From Bradyrhizobium sp. BR13661 (GTDB lineage Bacteria > Pseudomonadota > Alphaproteobacteria > Rhizobiales > Xanthobacteraceae), in the NCBI RefSeq assembly GCF_029892425.1, contig NZ_JARXWB010000028.1, positions 1 through 64,000 of the forward strand: a stretch of 64,000 nucleotides of DNA. Direction: 5' to 3'. Of the stretch, positions 24,792-33,481 are shown piece after piece. The notes beneath the pieces were generated by a model. It had not been told where the DNA came from. It saw only the letters and a program-made list of their open reading frames with translations, and did no database searches. A program made the position numbers and the translations under genes. The stretch's first letter is position 1; every line of letters begins with the position of its first letter.

Positions 24792-26174
24792 TCAAAAAAT
24801 CTGGGCTGTCACGACCGCGTAAGCGATGAACACGGCGCCGAGCCCCCACACCATCGCTGGAACCTGTGATCGCCGGCCGACCGTCACTTCCAACGCGATG
24901 TAGCTGAGAGTTCCCAGGGCCATTCCGTTGATGAGGTTGTTGGTCAGCACGGTGACCAGCAGCGTCAGAACGATCGGGATCGCATTGCCGAGATCGGTCA
25001 TGTCGATGCGGGCAAGACCCTGCATCATCAGCACGCCAACGAGCATCAGGGCAGGTGCGGTCGCTTGCGATGGGATGATCACGAAGATCGGCCAGAAGAA
25101 CAGCGCAAGGAAGAACAACCCGGCAACGGTCAGCGACGTCAGGCCGGTGCGGCCGCCCGCCTGCACGCCGGTGATCGACTCGATATAGGCCGTCACCACC
25201 GAGGTGCCGAGCAGCGGGCCGACGATGGACGCCGTCGCATCGGTCGCAAACGCGGCGGTGGCATTCGGGATCGAGCCGTCGGGCTTGCGGAGATTGGCAG
25301 CACCCGTCACGCCGATCAGTGTGCCCAGCGTGGAAAAGAATTCGGCGCACAGGAAATAGAATAGCAGCGGCAGCGCCACGACGAAATGGCTGAAGAGATA
25401 GCCGACGTCGAGCGCCATGAAGGTACTGGTCGGCCAGCGCGGCCACGACAGGATCGCCGATGGCATGGACGTCACCATCTTGCCGTTGGCACCGGGAACG
25501 AAGAAGCCGATCACGGTCAGCAACACGATCGACAGGATCAGCGCCGCAGGCACCCGGCGCACCACCAGCACCGGCGTGAGCAGGAGGCCGAACAGGGTCA
25601 GCAGCACTGGCGGACTGCGCAGGGATCCCATGGCGATGTAGGTCGACGGATTCTGGACGACGAATCCGGCGCCGCGCAGCGCGATGAAAACGATGAGGGT
25701 CCCGACCGCCGCCTGGATGCCGATCTTCAGCGCTTCCGGCACGTCCTTGGCGACCTTCTCGCGCAGCTTCGACAGGCTGAGAATCAGGAACAGGACGCCA
25801 GTGAAGGCGACCATGGCGAGCGCGCCTTGCCAGGGCATGCCCATCTGCTTGACGATGACATAGGTGAAGATGACATTCGAACCCATCGCGGGCGCCACCG
25901 CGAGCGGCAGATTGGCCCACAACCCCATCATCACCGAGCCGAAGATCGCGGCCAGCGCCGTGGCACTGACGAGATCGGCGCGATCCATTCCGGCATTGGA
26001 CATGATCGCCGGGTTCACCGCGATGATATAGGCCATCGCCGCGAAGGTGGTTGCTCCGGCCATCATCTCGCGTCCGACGCTCGTGCCACGCTCGGTGAGG
26101 CGAAAGGCCCGATCGAGCAGTCCAGTAGCTGCCGGCTCTGCGGAAGCGGCCTGCGGATTCGTCATCTCGTTCAT
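24792..26174 (-). CDS. AzgA-type adenine/guanine/hypoxanthine permease
   Basis: A 460-residue NCS2-family permease with about 12-14 membrane helices. GREMMAGATTFAAMAYIIAV and ANLPLAVAPAMGSNVIFTYV match the AzgA/AdeQ/GhxP branch, proton symporters of oxopurines or adenine. The ATG at 26174 follows GAGGG. It lies 13 bases downstream of the adenine deaminase gene and completes a tetR-ade-permease operon; adenine is therefore the most likely substrate. Confidence 0.9.
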   Translation of the reverse strand: MNEMTNPQAASAEPAATGLLDRAFRLTERGTSVGREMMAGATTFAAMAYIIAVNPAIMSNAGMDRADLVSATALAAIFGSVMMGLWANLPLAVAPAMGSNVIFTYVIVKQMGMPWQGALAMVAFTGVLFLILSLSKLREKVAKDVPEALKIGIQAAVGTLIVFIALRGAGFVVQNPSTYIAMGSLRSPPVLLTLFGLLLTPVLVVRRVPAALILSIVLLTVIGFFVPGANGKMVTSMPSAILSWPRWPTSTFMALDVGYLFSHFVVALPLLFYFLCAEFFSTLGTLIGVTGAANLRKPDGSIPNATAAFATDATASIVGPLLGTSVVTAYIESITGVQAGGRTGLTSLTVAGLFFLALFFWPIFVIIPSQATAPALMLVGVLMMQGLARIDMTDLGNAIPIVLTLLVTVLTNNLINGMALGTLSYIALEVTVGRRSQVPAMVWGLGAVFIAYAVVTAQIF

Positions 26175-26187
26175 CACAGTCTTCCCT

Positions 26188-28053
26188 CTACCAGACCACC
26201 CGGTGCGCTTCGCCCGTCTGCACGTTGATGAAACCGAGCGGCGCCTGCTCGCACGGCGCCACCAGCACCCAGCTCCAGGGTGCACAGGTCAGCGTTGCAA
26301 ACATCAGCCGTTCCGGGAATCCCGGATACCAGCGCGGTCGGAACGTCGGCTCGTACATCCAGTCGACCTTGCGGCCTTCGGCGTAAAGCGCCTGCATCTC
26401 GGCATCGAGCGCTTGCGCAGAACGGCAGCTCATCAGCCCGCCAACCTCGAAGCGCACGGTGGCGACGAGCTCGCCCTCGCGCACCAGCGCCCATCCGCCC
26501 TGTCGTTCGATCAGCGCGTTGACCGCTTTGGCCATCGCCGCATCGGACGAGCCGACCACCCAGATATTGTGCTTGTCGTGCGCCACCGAGCAGGCGAGCG
26601 CCGTCTCCGGCGTGCGCGGTCCGCAGCCGCGCCAAAACATCTTTGCGACACGCCCCTCGCCGGAGAAACGATCGACGATGGCAAATTTGGTAATGGCCTC
26701 GCTCTCGTCGCGCTGCACGGCACCGTCACACACGGGCAGCTCGAGGGTGTAGAACTCGGGATGCCAATGGAAGGGACGGATCACCGCCGCTTTCATCGTG
26801 GTCCGGCCAGGCTCGGCCCGCAGCTCGAAATCCTCAGGCTTGATCGTGCGCTTGATGTTGACCGTCTTGGTCGCCCATTCCGGCCATTCGATCTTCGGCA
26901 CATCGCCGAGATAGCGCTTGCCCTCGGAGACCTGCGCACCATCCGCCCACACCTCTGAGATCGTAAGTTTGGCAACATCGGACAACAGCACCACGTCGCC
27001 GAAGCGCCCCGGCGCCAGGCTGCCGACGAACGGCGTGAGGCGCATGTGCCGCGCCGGATTGATGGTGAGACACTGGATCGCAACCTCTGGCGCCAGACCG
27101 GCTTCAATCGCGACCCGCGCATTGTGATCGCTGGCACCGAGCTCGAGCGTATGGCTGGCGCTGCGATCATCCGTGGTGAACGCGATCTGCGACCAGTCCT
27201 GCAAGCCTTTTGCGAGCAGCCATTTCACGATCTCGTCCATGGCGTAGACGCGCAGCTCGACGAACAGGCCGCGGGTGAGCTTGTCCCAGGTCTCCTCCGG
27301 AGTCTGCACTTCATGGTCAGAGGCGAGCCCCGCCGCGGCAAAGGCGTTGATGGAGGGCAGATCCCGCAAGCCCGAAGCATGGCCTTCGACGACGCCGCGC
27401 GCTGCGAACGTCGCCTCGATCATGCCCCACAGCCGCTTGTAGGAGGGATTATCGGGATTCCATACCGCCGGCCAGTCCATGACTTCGTCGAGCCCGGTGA
27501 CCATCAGGCTTTCGTTCATGAAGCGCGCCTGCTCGTCGTGGCCATACCAGCCGCCACCCCATTCGTAGGCCGTCGGCGGCACCGCCGAGCCCGGCTGCGG
27601 GAAGATCTTCAGCGGCGAGCCGCGGCGACGCGCTTCGAACCAGAACTCGAGATTGCGAGCGCCATTGACGTTGGAGAATTCGTGGCTTGCCTCGCAGGTC
27701 CAGGTATTGCCATGCGGCAGCACCAGCGCCGCCTCCCATTCCGGCGTCAGATGCGAGCTCTCGATATGCTTGTGCACCTCGCCAAAGCCGGGCACGGCCG
27801 CAAGATCCGGCCGATGCACACGCTCGCGGACCTCGCCGGGGTAGCTTCCGGCCGGCCCCACCCAGGCGATACGTCGGCCCTTGAAGACGATCTCTTGATC
27901 CTCGCTCCAGGTGCGGCTGTGCACATCGAGCAATTTTCCGACCCGCAAGGCGCGATCGGCCGGGCGGCGACCGAGCGCCGTCAGCACCAGATCCTGACGA
28001 ATGCGAACTTCGTCGGGCGCATTGATCATGAGGTCGTCGGGTATCGCGTTCAT
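26188..28053 (-). CDS. ade: Adenine deaminase
   Basis: A 621-residue amidohydrolase that converts adenine to hypoxanthine plus ammonia. AAVPGFGEVHKHIESSHLTP near residue 90 is the counterpart of the family's PGFID-H-x-H-IESS metal-binding motif, GHASGLRDL and SDHEVQTPEE carry further ligands, and the C-terminal half matches the Ade C-terminal domain (RFEVGGLMSCRSAQALDAEM). The Ala-Glu-rich H-x-H neighbourhood differs somewhat from E. coli Ade, so an adenine-related base as substrate is possible. The ATG at 28053 has GAGG upstream and is preferred over a GTG four codons earlier. Second gene of the tetR-ade-permease operon. Confidence 0.88.
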   Translation of the reverse strand: MNAIPDDLMINAPDEVRIRQDLVLTALGRRPADRALRVGKLLDVHSRTWSEDQEIVFKGRRIAWVGPAGSYPGEVRERVHRPDLAAVPGFGEVHKHIESSHLTPEWEAALVLPHGNTWTCEASHEFSNVNGARNLEFWFEARRRGSPLKIFPQPGSAVPPTAYEWGGGWYGHDEQARFMNESLMVTGLDEVMDWPAVWNPDNPSYKRLWGMIEATFAARGVVEGHASGLRDLPSINAFAAAGLASDHEVQTPEETWDKLTRGLFVELRVYAMDEIVKWLLAKGLQDWSQIAFTTDDRSASHTLELGASDHNARVAIEAGLAPEVAIQCLTINPARHMRLTPFVGSLAPGRFGDVVLLSDVAKLTISEVWADGAQVSEGKRYLGDVPKIEWPEWATKTVNIKRTIKPEDFELRAEPGRTTMKAAVIRPFHWHPEFYTLELPVCDGAVQRDESEAITKFAIVDRFSGEGRVAKMFWRGCGPRTPETALACSVAHDKHNIWVVGSSDAAMAKAVNALIERQGGWALVREGELVATVRFEVGGLMSCRSAQALDAEMQALYAEGRKVDWMYEPTFRPRWYPGFPERLMFATLTCAPWSWVLVAPCEQAPLGFINVQTGEAHRVVW

Positions 28054-28061
28054 GGCCTGCC

Positions 28062-28727
28062 TCACTCTGCCGTTACTTTCGCTGCCGCGGTTCGTTTCCG
28101 TGCCGATTTACCGGGCTTAGCGCCGCGCGACGCCGCGGCATCGCGCTGCCGTACATCCTTCAGGAGAGTCGTCAGCGCCCATTCGATGGCGTCGGCGATC
28201 TCGCCGCTGGTCATGCCGAAATCCTCGCGCATCGCATTCCAGGCCAGCACGTTGTTGAGGTACGACGCCAGCGCCTCCGCCTGGCGGACCTCTTTCGCGG
28301 GAAGATGTCGCGCGAGCGGCGCCATCGCCTTGCGATGCTGGTCGATCAGATGCCGCCTGAAGCCGGCGCGCACCTGGCGGCCGGCCCTCGTCATGGCAAT
28401 GGCGCGCGCCAGATGAGGATGGCGGTCGAACCGCTTGCAAAGCTTGCGGAAGATCTCGGGCAGTTCGTCGGGCGAGCTGAAGGGAATGTAGCTGAAGACG
28501 TTGTTCTCGATCCATTCGCCGGCCGCCGCGAACAGCTCCGCGCGGGTCTTGAAGTGACGATAGATGGTTCGCTCGGCGACTTTGGCGCGTTTGGCAACCG
28601 CAGCCATGGAAATGTCGTCGGCCGCTTCATCCTCCAGAGTCTCGACAAACGCCGCAACGATGCGCTGCCGTGTCATCTCGGCATATTCGTCGCGAAGGCT
28701 TGCACCATGTCGCTCTGCTGTACTCAT
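28062..28727 (-). CDS. TetR-family regulator of the adenine deaminase operon
   Basis: A 221-residue regulator. The N-terminal helix-turn-helix (about residues 18-65) reads ISMAAVAKRAKVAERTIYRH; the remainder is the helical ligand-binding domain, with a basic Ala/Lys-rich tail. It is the first gene of the operon, 8 bases ahead of ade, and a 16-bp palindrome overlaps its own start, so it most likely represses the operon until a purine ligand binds. The frame is open for 74 codons upstream but that part is unrelated to TetR proteins. Confidence 0.88.
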   Translation of the reverse strand: MSTAERHGASLRDEYAEMTRQRIVAAFVETLEDEAADDISMAAVAKRAKVAERTIYRHFKTRAELFAAAGEWIENNVFSYIPFSSPDELPEIFRKLCKRFDRHPHLARAIAMTRAGRQVRAGFRRHLIDQHRKAMAPLARHLPAKEVRQAEALASYLNNVLAWNAMREDFGMTSGEIADAIEWALTTLLKDVRQRDAAASRGAKPGKSARKRTAAAKVTAE

Positions 28728-28742
28728 GTCATAAGTCTGACA
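28727..28742. promoter_or_regulatory. Candidate TetR operator
   Basis: TGTCA-TAAGTC-TGACA is a palindrome with five-base arms that begins at the A of the tetR start codon on the minus strand. Its position fits autorepression of the tetR-ade-permease operon. No second copy was seen in the rest of the window. Confidence 0.45.
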
Positions 28743-28960
28743 CCAGCCGATTTGGAGGGTCAAGCCGAGACTTGAGGCACGCGCCGCTGCAACAATGGGC
28801 GTCGGGGCGTTTCGGGATGCTCCGGCCGCACGAACAAGACCGAGAGGACGAGTTTCGCCTGCCAGCCTGAAAAATGGACTTTTGCGCGCCGCCAAAATCG
28901 GATTTGCTCTGCCGCGACCTCGCGCGCAACGGCGCCGCGCGACCGGCAACGGAGCTGATC

Positions 28961-29974
28961 ATGAACGGGCTTGGCGGACTGAACAAATCTCCCAATGGGG
29001 TGGTCATCGGGCTCGTGCAGTTGCAGCTGCCGAACGTCGTGACCCGCGCCGATCTCGCCAAGCAGACCGAGCGCATCGTCTGGATGGTCGGCAAGGCGCG
29101 CCGCAATCTCGCGACCATGGACCTGGTGGTCCTCCCCGAATATTCGCTGCATGGCCTCTCGATGGATACCAATCCCGAGATCATGTGCCGGCTCGACGGG
29201 CCCGAGGTCGCAGCTTTCAAGCAGGCCTGTATCAACAACAAAATCTGGGGCTGCTTCTCCATCATGGAGTTCAACCCGCACGGCAATCCCTACAATTCAG
29301 GCCTGATCATCGACGACCACGGCGAGATCAAACTCTATTACCGCAAGCTTCATCCCTGGATTCCGGTCGAGCCGTGGGAGCCGGGCGATATCGGCATTCC
29401 CGTGATCGAGGGCCCGAACGGCGCCAAGATCGCGCTCATCATCTGCCATGACGGCATGTTCCCGGAGATGGCGCGGGAATGCGCCTACAAGGGCGCGGAG
29501 ATCATGATCCGCACCGCCGGCTACACCGCGCCGATCCGTGATTCCTGGCGCTTCACCAACCAGGCCAATTCGTTCCAGAACCTGATGGTTACGGCAAACG
29601 TCTGCATGTGCGGCTCGGACGGCTCGTTCGATTCCATGGGCGAAGGCATGATCGTCAATTTCGACGGCCGCGTGCTGGCACACGGTACCACCGGCCGCGC
29701 CGACGAGATCATCACCGCCGAGGTCCGGCCCGATCTCGTGCGCGAGGCCCGCATCAATTGGGGCGTCGAGAACAACATCTATCAGCTCTGGCACCGCGGC
29801 TATGTCGCGGTCAAAGGCGGCGCGATGGATTGTCCCTACACCTTCATGCAGGACATGGTCGCGGGCACGTACCGGCTGCCCTGGGAGGATCAGGTCAAGG
29901 TCACCGACGGCACCTCCTGCGGCTTCCCAGCACCGACACGGATGTTCGGCAGGACTGCAAAGGCGGCGGAATAG
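28961..29974 (+). CDS. amiF: Formamidase (AmiF-type amidase)
   Basis: A 337-residue nitrilase-superfamily enzyme that hydrolyses formamide to formate and ammonia. The catalytic triad is visible as Glu60 (VVLPEYSLHG), Lys129 (YYRKLHPW) and Cys162 (IICHDGMFPE). Length and the C-terminal half match AmiF rather than the aliphatic amidase AmiE. The ATG at 28961 has GGAG at six bases; an ATG at 28874 in frame does not. It is divergent from the tetR gene and 87 bases upstream of dctA. It supplies ammonia, in line with the nitrogen-salvage genes around it. Confidence 0.9.
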   Translation: MNGLGGLNKSPNGVVIGLVQLQLPNVVTRADLAKQTERIVWMVGKARRNLATMDLVVLPEYSLHGLSMDTNPEIMCRLDGPEVAAFKQACINNKIWGCFSIMEFNPHGNPYNSGLIIDDHGEIKLYYRKLHPWIPVEPWEPGDIGIPVIEGPNGAKIALIICHDGMFPEMARECAYKGAEIMIRTAGYTAPIRDSWRFTNQANSFQNLMVTANVCMCGSDGSFDSMGEGMIVNFDGRVLAHGTTGRADEIITAEVRPDLVREARINWGVENNIYQLWHRGYVAVKGGAMDCPYTFMQDMVAGTYRLPWEDQVKVTDGTSCGFPAPTRMFGRTAKAAE

Positions 29975-30003
29975 GCCGTTTTCGGGCCAAAGCCGCGACA
30001 TTC

Positions 30004-30019
30004 TGGCACGGTTGTTGCT
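30004..30019 (+). promoter_or_regulatory. Sigma-54 promoter of dctA
   Basis: TGGCACG-GTTG-TTGCT matches the sigma-54 consensus at every conserved position, with GG (30005-30006) and GC (30017-30018) ten bases apart. It lies 43 bases upstream of the dctA ATG. In rhizobia dctA is activated from such a promoter by the DctB/DctD two-component system; dctBD are not in this window. Confidence 0.92.
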
Positions 30020-30061
30020 CCATTTCGGCGTCCAAGTCGCGTCAAATCGGGGGAATCCACC

Positions 30062-31381
30062 ATGTCGACCATCACCGCGGCACCGACCGCCGAGCCCAAG
30101 CCGCTCTATACGTCCCTGTTCGTCCAGGTCCTGGCCGCACTGGTCCTGGGCATTGTCCTCGGCGTGGCCGCCCCGGACTTTGCGATCGGTCTGAAGATCC
30201 TTAGCGACGCCTTCCTGAAGCTGATCTCGATGATCGTGGCACCGATCGTATTCTGCGTCGTGGTGCACGGCATTGCCGGCGCCGGCGACCTCAAGAAGGT
30301 TGGCCGGGTCGGCGTCAAGGCGCTGCTGTATTTCGAGGTCATGACAACGGTCGCGCTCGTGGTCGGCCTGCTGCTCGCCTACCTCTTCGGTCCCGGCCAC
30401 GGCATGAACATCGATCCCTCGACGCTCGATGCCAAGGCGCTCAACACCTACGCCGACAACGCCCACAAACTGGCCGGCGGTGGCATCGGCTCCTTCCTGA
30501 TGAACGTGATCCCGACCACCTCGTTTGACGCACTGTCGCGCAACGACGTGCTCCAGGTTCTGTTCTTCGCCGTTCTGTTCGGCGTCGGTCTAGCCCTGGT
30601 CGGCGGCGAGAAAGGCGCGCTCGTCACCTCGATGATCGACGCGGCCTCGACGGTGCTGTTCCGCGTCATGGGGCTCATCGTTCGCGTGGCCCCACTGGGC
30701 GTGCTCGGCGCGGTCGCCTATACGGTCGGCAAGTATGGCGTCGGCTCGCTGAAGCAGCTCGTCTCGCTGGTGATGCTGTTCTACATCTCTGTCGGGATCT
30801 TCGTGCTCGGCGTGCTCGGCAGCGTGATGGCGCTCGCCGGCATCAACATCCTCAAATTCCTGTCCTACCTGCGCGAAGAGCTGATGATCGTGCTTGCAAC
30901 CGCCTCGTCCGATGCGGTGCTGCCGCAGATCATGAAGAAGCTGGAGCGTATGGGCGTGAAGGATTCCGTCGTCGGCCTCGTCATCCCGACCGGCTACTCC
31001 TTCAATCTCGACGCCTTCTCGATCTATCTCACGCTGGCCGTCGTCTTCATCGCACAGGCCACCAACACGCCACTGTCCTTCGGCGATCTCCTGCTGGTAC
31101 TGGGCGTCTCCCTGATCACGTCGAAGGGCGCGCATGGCGTGCCGGGCTCGGCGATCGTGATCCTGGCGGCGACGCTGAACGCAGTGCCGAGCATTCCAGC
31201 GATCGGCCTCGTGCTGGTGCTGTCGGTCGACTGGTTCATCGGCATGGCCCGCGCAGTCGGCAACCTCATCGGCAATTGCGTCGCGACCGTGGTCGTCGCC
31301 GCCTGGGAGGGCGACCTCGACCGCGCCAAGGCGGCCAAAGTGCTCGAGGGCGGCGAGCTGGTGGACGTGACGGCGGGCTGA
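30062..31381 (+). CDS. dctA: C4-dicarboxylate:cation symporter DctA
   Basis: A 439-residue DAACS-family symporter for succinate, fumarate and malate in the inner membrane. Family stretches include LISMIVAPIVFCVVVHGIAG, SSDAVLPQIMKKLERMG and GYSFNLDAFSIYLTLA. GGGGGAA precedes the ATG. In legume symbionts dctA feeds bacteroids with dicarboxylates and is essential for nitrogen fixation; here it has its own sigma-54 promoter and stands behind formamidase. Confidence 0.95.
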   Translation: MSTITAAPTAEPKPLYTSLFVQVLAALVLGIVLGVAAPDFAIGLKILSDAFLKLISMIVAPIVFCVVVHGIAGAGDLKKVGRVGVKALLYFEVMTTVALVVGLLLAYLFGPGHGMNIDPSTLDAKALNTYADNAHKLAGGGIGSFLMNVIPTTSFDALSRNDVLQVLFFAVLFGVGLALVGGEKGALVTSMIDAASTVLFRVMGLIVRVAPLGVLGAVAYTVGKYGVGSLKQLVSLVMLFYISVGIFVLGVLGSVMALAGINILKFLSYLREELMIVLATASSDAVLPQIMKKLERMGVKDSVVGLVIPTGYSFNLDAFSIYLTLAVVFIAQATNTPLSFGDLLLVLGVSLITSKGAHGVPGSAIVILAATLNAVPSIPAIGLVLVLSVDWFIGMARAVGNLIGNCVATVVVAAWEGDLDRAKAAKVLEGGELVDVTAG

Positions 31382-31398
31382 GACCGGCTCGTCCGGGG

Positions 31399-31830
31399 CT
31401 AGCGCAGGTGTCCGCTTTCGTAATGCTTCAACTCGGCCGCCGTGAGCGGTGGCCGGGCGACGTTTGCAGGCGTGACCACGGCGACGACGGCAGCGCTTGG
31501 ACTCTGCGCCGCCAGCACCAGGATGTCGAGGCCGTCGGCGCTGACCTGCATCGCATAATCATGGCCGTTGAGGAGCCGGGCGACCACACGCCGCAGCGGT
31601 CCGTCGAAGACCCCCGTCATCCGGGCTTCGAGGGCATCGACCGTACGATAACGCAGATTGAACCGCTCTTGCAGCGCGGCCAGCACGTCATGGAGAGAGG
31701 CGTCGTGCACCTCGAGATGGACCGCGTCCACCTTGCCTGCCACCCTCACCTCGGCCGACGCAGTTCGACCGAGGGCCAGAACGATGGCAGATGCGATCAC
31801 GGGGAGCAAAAGTGGCCGTAGCGTCGTCAT
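31399..31830 (-). CDS. Exported STN-domain protein
   Basis: A 143-residue exported protein. A signal peptide ends near residue 26 (TASAEV), then VHLEVHDASLHDVLAALQER and the following 40 residues match the short STN domain (secretin and TonB N-terminus), followed by an Ala/Val-rich tail. STN domains occur at the N-terminus of secretins and TonB receptors and bind partner proteins; a free-standing STN protein suggests an adaptor. Its ATG overlaps the stop of the sulfotransferase gene by four bases, so the two are coupled. Confidence 0.65.
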   Translation of the reverse strand: MTTLRPLLLPVIASAIVLALGRTASAEVRVAGKVDAVHLEVHDASLHDVLAALQERFNLRYRTVDALEARMTGVFDGPLRRVVARLLNGHDYAMQVSADGLDILVLAAQSPSAAVVAVVTPANVARPPLTAAELKHYESGHLR

Positions 31831-33392
31831 ACCAGCTCCGCCTCTGGAATCTCGCGCGCCAAACGTTCGCGGAGAGGCTCTAACCGCTCGGCATGGTGAC
31901 GCCATTTCCCGACCGAGGATGCGTAAATCGGACGGCGCACCTGAACGGCGCTCGCAGTCGCCGATGGCGCCGGGCTTTCGTGAAAGCGCATGACGCTATC
32001 CTCCCAGGGAAGCCCCAGAAACCGGATGATGTCCCGGCTCGCCGCGGCCTGGTCCCGAACGACGTCCTCGTAGTTGATTTCCATGAGCACCTCCGGCGGC
32101 AGCACGCTGCGCCAGCGCTGCGTGAGCCGGCGATAGGCAAGATAGTAGTCCGCAAGCTGGGTTTGGTCATATGAGAACGCGAACTTGTTGCGGAAGTGCG
32201 CCTTGTAGATCGCCCAGCACGCGTCCATCGGATGGCGTTGAACGAGGATGATCTTCGCCGAAGGCAGCGCTGCATGAATGAGGCCGCAATAAAGGTAGTT
32301 CTCCAATGTCTTGTCGACGAAGCGGACATTATCCGGCACACGGAGCGCGGCGGCCTGATCCAGGTAGCGCTTTCCGATCCCCTCGAGGTCGCGGCTCCCC
32401 GGACGTTCTGCCATGGTGCGGCGCATTTCAGCCGCGAATGCGCTGGTCTCTCCCACGGAATGCATCGCGGAATGGCTCGCGATAATCCGCTCCACCAGCG
32501 TCGTACCTGTCCGGGGCAGTCCGGTGACGAAAACAGGCGCGGCATCGACATAGCCGCGTGGCGCAGCATCGATCCAGCGTCGCGTATGCGCCTGGATGAC
32601 CGCATCGACCTCGCCGATCTCGGCGACGGGATCGCGCGGCAGCGAGCGGCGCTGCAAGTTACAACCGGCCTCGACATGTGCGAAAGCGCGATTCCAGAGT
32701 TCGAGATCCTCACACTCCTTGCCTAGCGCGAAGCGCAGCAGGATTTCGCTCGGCGCCGACAGGCGCCCTTCGGTGATCACGGCCTCCATCTCATCGACAT
32801 GGTTGCGTTCGCTGCTCTGGATCCGCAGGTCCGAGCGCAGGTAGTAGGCCAATCCGTAGCGGCGGTCGCACGCAATCGCCGCATCGCAATGCGCTTCAGC
32901 ATCGGCAAGCGCGCCGATCATTCGCTCGGCGGCGGCAAGATTGAACAGATACTGCGGAACACCGGGCTTGAGGACGACAGCACGGCGGAAGAGCTCCCTC
33001 GCCTGCTGTTGAAGCCCGAGCAGACCAAACATGGCACCAACTGCGTCGAGCGCATCCGGCTCCTCGCCGGCATGCCTGGCCGCAACTTCGGTCGCCGCAC
33101 TGGCCTCACGCGCCTCCCCATTCACGAAGAGGCATTTCGCACGCAACACCAGCGCGATCGGGTTGGTCGGAGCGAGCGCGACGGCGCGTTCCGCGCTTGC
33201 CGTTGCCGCATCGAGGCGATCACGCAGCAGCGCGGTTTCCGTCAGAAGTGCCCAGGCACGCCAATTCGACGAATTGCCGGCGAGCACCGCTGCGCAGATC
33301 GTTTCGGTGGAGCTCAGATCGCCGCTGGCAAAGGCGCGGCGCGCCGCCTCGATCGAAGCAGCGCTGGCGGCATGTTGTCCTGTGGCTTCCAC
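31827..33392 (-). CDS. TPR-repeat sulfotransferase-family protein
   Basis: A 521-residue protein with TPR-like helical repeats (residues 1-220) and a sulfotransferase domain (about 280-500). TGLPRTGTTLVERIIASH is the 5'-phosphosulfate-binding loop and ILVQRHPMDACWAIYKAHF the 3'-phosphate-binding region that bind PAPS. Such proteins transfer sulfate to carbohydrates or proteins, and the TPR region may bind the acceptor. There is no signal peptide. It begins at a GTG with GGGAG upstream and is translationally coupled to the STN-domain gene behind it. Acceptor unknown. Confidence 0.85.
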   Translation of the reverse strand: MEATGQHAASAASIEAARRAFASGDLSSTETICAAVLAGNSSNWRAWALLTETALLRDRLDAATASAERAVALAPTNPIALVLRAKCLFVNGEAREASAATEVAARHAGEEPDALDAVGAMFGLLGLQQQARELFRRAVVLKPGVPQYLFNLAAAERMIGALADAEAHCDAAIACDRRYGLAYYLRSDLRIQSSERNHVDEMEAVITEGRLSAPSEILLRFALGKECEDLELWNRAFAHVEAGCNLQRRSLPRDPVAEIGEVDAVIQAHTRRWIDAAPRGYVDAAPVFVTGLPRTGTTLVERIIASHSAMHSVGETSAFAAEMRRTMAERPGSRDLEGIGKRYLDQAAALRVPDNVRFVDKTLENYLYCGLIHAALPSAKIILVQRHPMDACWAIYKAHFRNKFAFSYDQTQLADYYLAYRRLTQRWRSVLPPEVLMEINYEDVVRDQAAASRDIIRFLGLPWEDSVMRFHESPAPSATASAVQVRRPIYASSVGKWRHHAERLEPLRERLAREIPEAELV

Positions 33393-33481
33393 GGGTATGG
33401 CTCCCTGCTTGCGATAGAGACGAGATCGACCCGGCGGCTGAGTAGCCGCCGGGTCCCGCCGATGAAAGCTATCGGCTTCAA

